Shown here one piece after another: positions 8,257 through 14,575 of a DNA stretch of 64,000 nt. The DNA comes from Labilibaculum antarcticum. Its GTDB lineage: Bacteria; Bacteroidota; Bacteroidia; Bacteroidales; Marinifilaceae. The notes below the pieces were generated by a model. The model was not told the origin of the DNA. It saw nothing but the letters and a program-made list of their open reading frames with translations, and ran no database searches. The position numbers and the translations under genes are program-made. The stretch lies in assembly GCF_002356295.1 (NCBI RefSeq), contig NZ_AP018042.1:5178361-5242360 (forward strand), in the 5' to 3' direction. The first letter of the stretch is position 1, and each line of letters begins with the position of its first letter.

Positions 8257-8610
8257 ATGAAAGAGGAAGAAATTACGTTTGAAAAATTACCTAAAGCAGT
8301 TGCTTATCTTATAAAGGAAATAACAGAACTAAGGAGTTTGGTAGAATCAGAAAAAAAGATAGTTCCAAAACAGAGAAAACCTATCGATATTAACACTGCC
8401 AGTAAACTTATCTTAAAATCGAAGAATACAATCTATGAATATGTTAGAAAAGGAAGAATCCCTTGTTACAAAGCAGGGAGAAAGCTTTATTTCTACGAGG
8501 ACGAGTTACTAGATTGGATTGGAAGCTACAAAAAGAAGACTCATGGCGAACTTATGGAGGAAATTCATAGCGAAATGACCTCTAAACGCGCACGATTTCA
8601 AAGGAGATAG
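8257..8610 (+). CDS. Small HTH_17 excisionase-like protein
   Basis: A 117-residue protein with an N-terminal coiled-coil-like region (about 10-40) and a single HTH_17 domain (about 45-95): DINTASKLILKSKNTIYEYVRKGRIPCYKAGRKLYF, here read in parts as the recognition helix KNTIYEYVRKG and the wing RKLYF. The family includes excisionases and regulators next to integrases in Bacteroidota conjugative transposons. It lies 26 bp after the integrase and probably belongs to the same transcript. Whether it is an excisionase or a regulator of transfer is open. Confidence 0.75.
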   Translation: MKEEEITFEKLPKAVAYLIKEITELRSLVESEKKIVPKQRKPIDINTASKLILKSKNTIYEYVRKGRIPCYKAGRKLYFYEDELLDWIGSYKKKTHGELMEEIHSEMTSKRARFQRR

Positions 8611-8837
8611 TGAAAAAAACGGCTAATTTCCTTTAATGACCAGTGACTGAGCTCCAATTATATCAACTATTCGAAAAACGCTGATAATACAGACCAGACA
8701 AACGTCCAACTATACGATATCGTTTTTAATGTTTCCACATTCCATCAGAAAATCCTGCAAAGAGAACAACTTCGTAGTACAGATTCAAACGTGAAACTAG
8801 TATTAGTCAAAAAACACAATAACAACAAATCAATCGT

Positions 8838-9806
8838 TTAACTATTCGTTTCATTACTCTTTTTACTAATAATAATAATTGCCAATTCTGCTGCAATATT
8901 ATTTAGTAAACTTCTTTCTTCCGTAAAAAAGGGGCCCTCGTTCATATCTGGACATTTTTCAGTATAAATAACTTCTACGACTCCACATTTTTCTTTTTCA
9001 ACCATAATGTCAGCTACAAGTTTATGCTCCCAACTAGTTATAGGAGTATTTGAATAGTCAATGCCATTTAGTGTAATTCGAGCTTGTGTTATTTCTGGGT
9101 ATTGCCAGGCAGGTGGTATTAGTTTAATAATCTGATGTATACTATCTTTCAGTGAAATTGAGCTTTGTTTAGTAATATTTGACATCTCATACAAGAAAGC
9201 CAACTCTTTTACACGTTCCAGTAAAAGTGCTTGTGTATACTGGTTAATAAGAATGGCACTTAAAGTTTGAGCAAATTCTTCGAATAAATTAGTACCTAAA
9301 CTTGAAAATAGCTCTCGCTTAATATTTTTAAATTGCACAAGCCCAACTCTTTCATTGCCATATAAAAATGGGATAATTAAAAGTGAGCAACTACTCTTTG
9401 GCTTCAGAAGATTATTATTTTCAACTAAGCCCAATTTCCTACGATAAGGAATGGAGAAATTATTAAAATCTATGGTCCAAAACGTTCCTTTTTCAGTAAA
9501 AAAAGTGGAAGTAGAATCGAAACTATTAGTTAATATTGGTTCCCAAAGAATTGTAGTTTCGTCTTCAGGCAGATGGTGTAATAAGTCATTTAAACTTATA
9601 ATTTTGTATTCAAAACTATCCTTAGTACAATGTACAAATTCGAATTGGGATTCATTTTCCCGCTTGTGAAATAAAAGCGTTAGTTCTGAAAACTTTAACG
9701 AGTCAATAAGTATATTCGACATTTCGTTCAGAAAAATAGACCTTGGTATCTCACGATTAGCAATTTTTAATATTTCATAAGACAAGGTTGGAAGGATATT
9801 TTTCAT
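8838..9806 (-). CDS. GAF-type sensor protein without an output domain
   Basis: A 322-residue soluble protein with two GAF-like halves. The first (about 10-185) includes CSLLIIPFLYGNERVGLVQF. A short helical linker (LLERVKELAFLYEMSN, about 195-210) resembles the signalling helix that normally precedes the sensor part of Bacteroidota histidine kinases and SpoIIE phosphatases. The second half (about 211-312) has WQYPEITQARITLNG, KCGVVEVIY and a final FFTEERSLLNNIAAELA. No kinase, phosphatase or GGDEF domain follows, so it is either a free sensor or a decayed kinase. A good -7 box precedes it. Confidence 0.7.
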   Translation of the reverse strand: MKNILPTLSYEILKIANREIPRSIFLNEMSNILIDSLKFSELTLLFHKRENESQFEFVHCTKDSFEYKIISLNDLLHHLPEDETTILWEPILTNSFDSTSTFFTEKGTFWTIDFNNFSIPYRRKLGLVENNNLLKPKSSCSLLIIPFLYGNERVGLVQFKNIKRELFSSLGTNLFEEFAQTLSAILINQYTQALLLERVKELAFLYEMSNITKQSSISLKDSIHQIIKLIPPAWQYPEITQARITLNGIDYSNTPITSWEHKLVADIMVEKEKCGVVEVIYTEKCPDMNEGPFFTEERSLLNNIAAELAIIIISKKSNETNS

Positions 9807-9844
9807 TTTGATAATTTAAATAAATGCACAGGCTATACTTTTGG

Positions 9845-9852
9845 CAAAGATA
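9845..9852 (-). promoter_or_regulatory. -7 box upstream of the GAF sensor gene
   Basis: TATCTTTG on the minus strand, about 39 bp before the ATG at 9806. Confidence 0.55.
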
Positions 9853-10032
9853 TTAAATGGTTGCAATTATAAAAGTATCTTTCCTAAATCTTAAATAAAA
9901 TAGATATCTCCTAGCAATCTCAATAGATTAACATGCCGTTTTTACCTTCATTAGAACAAATACAATGTAACTTTGAGTTTATTACCAGATCCAATTTCTA
10001 TTCTAGCAGATAACGACTATTTCATTTTTAAT

Positions 10033-10061
10033 AAAAAAATCCGGAATCGTTGAAATCCGGA
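10033..10061 (-). terminator. Terminator of the ADP-ribosylglycohydrolase gene
   Basis: On the minus strand TCCGGA and a second TCCGGA (10056-10061 and 10040-10045) form a 6-bp stem followed by seven T. It abuts repeat copy R1. Confidence 0.6.
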
Positions 10062-10097
10062 ACTCTTTGCCCCCAGATTACAAATCTGGGGAAACTG
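10061..10097 (+). repeat. Palindromic repeat R1
   Basis: First of four copies of a 37-bp repeat. The core CCCCAGATTACAAATCTGGG with one more G is a perfect 9-bp inverted repeat around ACA (10071-10091), flanked by AACTCTTTG on the left and a CTG end on the right. It contains the stop codon and last few codons (SVSPDL) of the gene to its right, so that protein's C-terminus is written in repeat sequence. Confidence 0.8.
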
Positions 10098-11043
10098 ATG
10101 AACTTATACGATTCTCCAAAGCATCTGCAAGATTTAGAATATCATCCTTACGAACCAATTGCATCATCCACTTATTAGGAATAGACTTATAGCCATATAG
10201 TAGCCCAGCCAGACCGCCAACTACTGCCGCGGTGGTATCTGTATCATCTCCCAAGTTTACTGCAAGCAGGACTGCTTCTTCATAAGAATTGGAATTGTAC
10301 AAACACCAAAGTGTCGCCTCCAGTATGTGGATTACATAACCAGAACTGGATATTTCTTCTCTGGAGAGATTACCAATTTTAGCATCGAATATTCTTTTGA
10401 AATGCTGCCCCTCGCCTTCCCAAGCAAGATTAGACTTTATCATTTTAGATACAATCTGAGATGCCAATTTCACCGCCTCATTAAAGCTTTTCCCATAGCC
10501 AATCCCGATTGCCAATTCGGTATAAAAGAAACAACAAAGCGTTGAGCGAATGTGCCCATGAGTCATTGAGGCGACCTCCTTTACTCTTTCAAATCGTTCC
10601 TGTAAGGGAAGATCCATTGTGTAGAGCACCAATGGAAGGATACGCATTAAAGCACCATTGCCATTATCCCCTTCATTGATACCGCCAGCTTGTTCAGGAG
10701 GCAAAGTTTTTGACTTTAAACGAGCAATTGCTTCACTGGTAGTTATGCCATAATCAAAAACAACACCGTGGGACGTCCACCAAGCTTCATCGAACCAAGC
10801 AATAAACTTTTGAGCAATATCTTTTAAATTATATCCATTTAGCAAACTCTCTGCCAAACAAAAGGCCATCGAACTATCATCAGACCATGTTCCTGCCGGC
10901 TGATTATGAATACCATATTCCTTCATACCAGTAACCGGATCTGCATCCAAGTCTGCTCTACTTAAAAATTCAATAGGCACTCCTAAGGCATCACCAACCG
11001 ATAATCCTATTAAAATATCTCTTGAATTACTCTGCTTTACCAT
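10078..11043 (-). CDS. ADP-ribosylglycohydrolase family protein
   Basis: A 321-residue ARH/DraG-type hydrolase, which removes ADP-ribose from proteins or small molecules using two magnesium ions. The first metal motif is in DILIGLSVGDALGVPIEF and TWSDDSSMAFCLAESL, and the second is LGDDTDTTAAVVGGLAGLLYG near the C-terminus. ATG at 11043 is chosen over an in-frame start 33 bp upstream that adds a non-conserved hydrophobic stretch. The final residues are encoded inside repeat R1. The promoter region is divergent from the nucleotidase gene. A macrodomain-like gene lies 25 kb away in the same cargo; no ADP-ribosyltransferase was recognised. Confidence 0.9.
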   Translation of the reverse strand: MVKQSNSRDILIGLSVGDALGVPIEFLSRADLDADPVTGMKEYGIHNQPAGTWSDDSSMAFCLAESLLNGYNLKDIAQKFIAWFDEAWWTSHGVVFDYGITTSEAIARLKSKTLPPEQAGGINEGDNGNGALMRILPLVLYTMDLPLQERFERVKEVASMTHGHIRSTLCCFFYTELAIGIGYGKSFNEAVKLASQIVSKMIKSNLAWEGEGQHFKRIFDAKIGNLSREEISSSGYVIHILEATLWCLYNSNSYEEAVLLAVNLGDDTDTTAAVVGGLAGLLYGYKSIPNKWMMQLVRKDDILNLADALENRISSSVSPDL

Positions 11044-11111
11044 GCGTTTCTTTTTATAGAATATCAAAACTAACAAAATACTTCAGTTTGATAAATTTAG
11101 ATGCAATTTAT

Positions 11112-11119
11112 TATATTTG
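11112..11119 (+). promoter_or_regulatory. -7 box of the nucleotidase gene
   Basis: TATATTTG, matching TAnnTTTG, about 60 bp before the ATG at 11180. Confidence 0.5.
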
Positions 11120-11179
11120 TTTACGAACAAAATGTACAACTTATCCTTTGCCGCTTAGGCGATAAATTCTATAAAAACA

Positions 11180-11989
11180 ATGAACAGAACAGCTCAAGAA
11201 GAAAAACGAAAATACGAAGAGGCACGCAAAGGCCTTAGTCCTAAACAAATAATTGAATTGGATGAAAAAGAAGCCTTAGAAAATGAAATAATGGGAATGG
11301 CCAAGCATTTCAACATACTCTTGTTTCCTGAAGAGTCTGATTTTTACACGTATGAAAAAAGCAATCCCTGGTCGGATGAATATACGGATAGAATTAGTCG
11401 GAAACGTGCAAAACTTGGCCTTTCTGAAGTAAACCATGAGTCAGCAGAAAGCTACGATGACACAGCCAATATTTGCGAAAGCTTAGCCCGTAAAGTTATC
11501 ATTGATAAAAGCCTTGAAAAAAAGATTCTCTACATCGATATGGATAGTGTACTGGTCGATTTCCAATCGGGAATTGATCAACTTAATGATGCCACAAAAA
11601 AGAAGTACGAAAATAACTTAGATGAAGTTCCCGGCATCTTTAGTCTGATGAAACCCACCTCTGGAGCTGTATATATCGTTGAAAAACTGGCTAAAATATA
11701 CGATATTTACATACTTTCCACCGCACCATGGGAGAATCCAAGTGCCTGGTCAGACAAGTTAGAATGGGTGAAAGAATACCTTCCCGAAATAGGTAAAAAA
11801 CGACTCATTCTCTCTCATCACAAAAATCTAAATATAGGTGACTACCTGATAGACGACAGAACCAAAAATGGTGCAGGCGAATTCAAGGGAGAATTAATCC
11901 ATTTCCTCACCGTCCAATATCCGGATTGGGACAGCGTTTTCGATCATTTGGTTGTTGAATATGTGAAACATGCACAAAATATAAAATAA
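11180..11989 (+). CDS. 5'(3')-deoxyribonucleotidase-like HAD protein with N-terminal extension
   Basis: A 269-residue protein. Residues 115-260 are a HAD-superfamily domain of the NT5C (5'(3')-deoxyribonucleotidase) type, which dephosphorylates nucleoside monophosphates: DMDSVLVDF with Asp120 and Asp122, the motif II region IYILSTAPWENPSAW, and motifs III/IV in RLILSHHKNL and YLIDDRTKNGAGEF. The catalytic acid/base pair D-x-D is intact. The first 110 residues are a charged helical region with two YTEKSNPWSDEY-like acidic stretches that NT5C enzymes lack; I do not recognise it. It lies 45 bp upstream of the FtsZ-C-like gene and may be co-transcribed with it. Confidence 0.75.
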   Translation: MNRTAQEEKRKYEEARKGLSPKQIIELDEKEALENEIMGMAKHFNILLFPEESDFYTYEKSNPWSDEYTDRISRKRAKLGLSEVNHESAESYDDTANICESLARKVIIDKSLEKKILYIDMDSVLVDFQSGIDQLNDATKKKYENNLDEVPGIFSLMKPTSGAVYIVEKLAKIYDIYILSTAPWENPSAWSDKLEWVKEYLPEIGKKRLILSHHKNLNIGDYLIDDRTKNGAGEFKGELIHFLTVQYPDWDSVFDHLVVEYVKHAQNIK

Positions 11990-12033
11990 AGCACACCTGA
12001 TATTCTCCCTGGTATAAACCCAACTCATAAATT

Positions 12034-12441
12034 ATGCACACAAATACCTTTCAAACCTGTCCTGCAAATATTATTCAAGCCATAGCATTGGTTCTTCAAA
12101 ATCCAGGATACATTAAGATTGATGCAGAAGACTTTGCTCATTTCACATCCAGTAAAGAAAATATCCAATATCTAATTTTAGAAGAAAAAGCAGAAAATTT
12201 AGATTCATCCTTACGAAAAGCATTACAAACGCTACCCTCTAAGCCTACAACTTCAGAAATACTCGTCTGTTTTACCTCTTCGGAGCCAGAAATCACTATG
12301 GTCGAAATCGGGAATTACATAGATCAGATTACAGAAAATTTTGGTGAGAAAAGCAACATTATTTGGGGTGTAAACAAAGATGAAAATCTAAAAGAGGACA
12401 CAAGAAAAATACTCCTTTTATTTTCCCCTCTTAAAAAATGA
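12034..12441 (+). CDS. Free-standing FtsZ C-terminal-domain-like protein
   Basis: A 135-residue protein that resembles only the C-terminal (activation, T7-loop) domain of FtsZ. Points of likeness are YIKIDAEDFAHF at about 28-39, which corresponds to the FtsZ segment after the T7 loop; ILVCFTSSEPEITMVEIGNYID at about 80-102 (split in FtsZ as a beta strand then helix); and the final strands NIIWGVNKDENLKEDTRKILLLF. No GTP-binding half is present upstream in any frame. It might interact with host FtsZ, but that is inference. A strong terminator follows directly. Confidence 0.55.
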   Translation: MHTNTFQTCPANIIQAIALVLQNPGYIKIDAEDFAHFTSSKENIQYLILEEKAENLDSSLRKALQTLPSKPTTSEILVCFTSSEPEITMVEIGNYIDQITENFGEKSNIIWGVNKDENLKEDTRKILLLFSPLKK

Positions 12442-12452
12442 TTAAAAACAGA

Positions 12453-12488
12453 AAAGCTGCAACAGATAACTGGTGCAGCTTTTTTTTC
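12453..12488 (+). terminator. Rho-independent terminator
   Basis: AAGCTGCA (12454-12461) pairs with TGCAGCTT and is followed by a run of eight T, directly after the FtsZ-C-like gene. Confidence 0.85.
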
Positions 12489-12511
12489 AAAACAATAAGT
12501 CAGTCTTCCTA

Positions 12512-12548
12512 AACTCTTTGCTCACAGATTACAAATCTGGGGGAGCTG
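12512..12548 (+). repeat. Palindromic repeat R2
   Basis: Second copy of the 37-bp repeat, 33 of 37 positions identical to R1 by eye, including AACTCTTTGC and CAGATTACAAATCTGGG. It lies 19 bp past the stop of the next minus-strand gene. Confidence 0.8.
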
Positions 12549-12566
12549 GGGTTTATAGCCACCCAT

Positions 12567-13112
12567 TCAATCAAAATAAAGCTTGAACAATTTTGAGTAT
12601 TGTGGCCATTTCTTAAGATTGTAATTCCAATGACGATAGAGTGGAATTAATGGTCTCCCTAATAAATTAGATATAGCAGGGATTGGGAGTAATTCCGGAG
12701 AATTATAAAGCTGAGAAGCCTTATATTTTTTTTCATCAGGGTTTATTAATACTTTGTAGAGTACTTCAGAAGTGAGAAAAACAGGTGTAGTGCCAGATGG
12801 ATCCAAATTATCAAACTCTTGTTTTCGAATAGCAATGTACTCCTGAGCCGTTTGATGCCAATTCTTGTTTTTACTGGTTTCTTCCTTTTGGTAATCAGTC
12901 ACCAGGTTTTGAACGTAAACTTTCTCAATTGATAAGCTAATCTGTTCCAAGTTGTCGATGACACCTTTAAAATAACGCTCGTCATTGCCTAGATCGAAAA
13001 CATATTCGAACTCTAAACGGTTTCCCGTTTTATCGAATGCTGTTGGGTCACATCCCAATACAAAAGCCTTTATGTTGTCAGTGTTGCTACAAAATGGTTT
13101 TGGTTCTTTCAT
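12567..13112 (-). CDS. Uracil-DNA-glycosylase-superfamily-like protein
   Basis: A 181-residue protein. Residues 16-25 (AFVLGCDPTAF) look like the UDG superfamily motif A, in which an Asp or Asn after Gly-x activates water. Residues 155-163 (LIPLYRHWN) occupy the place of the family's motif B, usually HPS or similar, here RHW. Length fits a single UDG-fold domain. The central part (EYVFDLGNDERYFKGV, SIEKVYVQNLVTD) is compatible with this. Such proteins excise uracil, or have lost catalysis. It is the last gene of a three-gene operon, 12 bp after the CBS-HEPN gene. Confidence 0.5.
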   Translation of the reverse strand: MKEPKPFCSNTDNIKAFVLGCDPTAFDKTGNRLEFEYVFDLGNDERYFKGVIDNLEQISLSIEKVYVQNLVTDYQKEETSKNKNWHQTAQEYIAIRKQEFDNLDPSGTTPVFLTSEVLYKVLINPDEKKYKASQLYNSPELLPIPAISNLLGRPLIPLYRHWNYNLKKWPQYSKLFKLYFD

Positions 13113-13124
13113 GATAATGATTTT

Positions 13125-13979
13125 TTAATCCATATTCTCTTTAGATTCACGAACTAACGATTTGGATAATTCGTCCATTTTTACGATTCCATTCCATAAT
13201 TCGATTAGAGATGAATGATCTTGTATTAAGCTTCTAGTTGGGTGTGCAACAGTGTTTCTAATTTTATTTAGGTAGGATGTGTGTTTCTTAAAACCATCAC
13301 CATTTTTGTACCCTAATATTTTGTGAAGGTCAAATTGATGAAACAGTTCTATTAATTGCCCAAAATATAGATACTCAGTAATTGCGGTATCTGAATTTTT
13401 TTTCTGATCTTCTTTATAACGATTAGAGGTGTCTTTGAACCATTTCCCTAAATCGTTGTCTTGAGAACTTAATTCTTCAATGCGATTACAAATTTGTTGA
13501 GTATCCAGTTGCGAGGAAAGCATTTTACCTAAACCTTGCTCCAAATCAACTAAGTTTTGATACAACCAATAATAGAAATACTTATTATTTAAGTTAGCAA
13601 TACTAAGCAACCCAACAACAGAAGTATGATTGGTTAGAAAATAGAAATTCCGTTTATTTTCAACCATCAATCTAATTGCATCGCTTATATGGGTTAAATA
13701 ATAAATCCCATCTTCTGCAAATTTAATACTCTTCATTTCTATATTGGAAAGGGAATAGTCCCCCCAGCTTGAAGTAGTAACATAATGAGCAAAACTTCCA
13801 CTTTTATTTTTTACTGGAATTACATCATAATGATTTTTTATCATTATATCATGAACAACCTGCTTATTTTGGGAAAATTCCTTTGTTGAAATTTCTTTCC
13901 AATCTGAATTATGAATACCCAAACTTGCCACAAGTAATTCTTTTCCTTGAATTTGGTTAAAATAAAATTGCTCTTTCAT
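13125..13979 (-). CDS. CBS-pair protein with C-terminal HEPN domain
   Basis: A 284-residue protein. Residues about 38-135 look like a CBS pair: VVHDIMIKNHYDVIPVKNKSG, then YYLTHISDAIRLMVENKRNFYFLT and SVVGLLSIANLN, the usual adenosine-nucleotide-sensing module. Residues about 200-265 are helical and contain IRNTVAHP, with Arg241 and His246 in the RN-x3-H pattern of HEPN ribonucleases. Domain order suggests a nucleotide-gated RNase, as in several abortive-infection proteins, but activity is inference. It lies 6 bp after a membrane protein gene and 12 bp before the glycosylase-like gene. Confidence 0.6.
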   Translation of the reverse strand: MKEQFYFNQIQGKELLVASLGIHNSDWKEISTKEFSQNKQVVHDIMIKNHYDVIPVKNKSGSFAHYVTTSSWGDYSLSNIEMKSIKFAEDGIYYLTHISDAIRLMVENKRNFYFLTNHTSVVGLLSIANLNNKYFYYWLYQNLVDLEQGLGKMLSSQLDTQQICNRIEELSSQDNDLGKWFKDTSNRYKEDQKKNSDTAITEYLYFGQLIELFHQFDLHKILGYKNGDGFKKHTSYLNKIRNTVAHPTRSLIQDHSSLIELWNGIVKMDELSKSLVRESKENMD

Positions 13980-13985
13980 TTGTTC

Positions 13986-14480
13986 TTATTCTATAGTTTT
14001 CTCAAGTAATGATTTCTCTAATTCAATCTTTTCCTCCTCAATATCATCATTAAAAAAAGATGACAACTTATTTGAAAGCCATACAAAGATTCTGTAAAGT
14101 AACCAGAAACACAATACGATAAAAGCTACCCGTAAACAGAATACCAAGATACCTCTTAGAAAACGACCCGTCACGTATATTATATTCACAATTATTTGAT
14201 AGCCCCACCACACATCAAAATCACTAATTACAGAAATCCATTCCGATAAAGTTTGGGCGTTAGCTTTCCCCGCAAAATAGGAAAAAACAACCAAATTAAT
14301 TAATATCAAATTTGACCACTTTAAATATTTCTTTAAAGTTAAAGTCCATCGATTTAGAGCTTTTAAAATAATAGAACTGAGAAAAACCTTAAATCGATCA
14401 ACTTGTTTAAAAACAATAGGTGAATCTAGGGCTTTCCTTACCCCTGGCTGATTCAATAGTTCAGTTAATGTTTCAATCAT
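13986..14480 (-). CDS. Membrane protein, first gene of a three-gene operon
   Basis: A 164-residue protein from ATG 14480; the longest frame begins at a less likely TTG at 14516. Hydrophobic segments are visible at about residues 45-65 (LILINLVVFSYFAG) and 90-135 (two segments, the second containing RVAFIVLCFWLLYRIFVWL). The N-terminus is amphipathic and basic, and the C-terminus is acidic (DDIEEEKIELEKS). I do not recognise the family. Tight spacing to the CBS-HEPN gene suggests it is the membrane partner of that protein. Confidence 0.6.
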   Translation of the reverse strand: MIETLTELLNQPGVRKALDSPIVFKQVDRFKVFLSSIILKALNRWTLTLKKYLKWSNLILINLVVFSYFAGKANAQTLSEWISVISDFDVWWGYQIIVNIIYVTGRFLRGILVFCLRVAFIVLCFWLLYRIFVWLSNKLSSFFNDDIEEEKIELEKSLLEKTIE

Positions 14481-14537
14481 ATTCTTATTATGCTCTATAT
14501 TATCAATTCTAGACAATTCAATACCTATTTTATAAAT

Positions 14538-14560
14538 AGTCTACAAATCTGCGGGGGCTG
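14538..14560 (+). repeat. Palindromic repeat R3 (right half only)
   Basis: TACAAATCTGCGGGGGCTG matches the right half of the repeat; the left arm is lost or diverged. It lies 15 bp past the stop of the RelE/UvrD gene and marks the boundary between two cassettes. Confidence 0.65.
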
Positions 14561-14575
14561 CATTCAACAAATACT

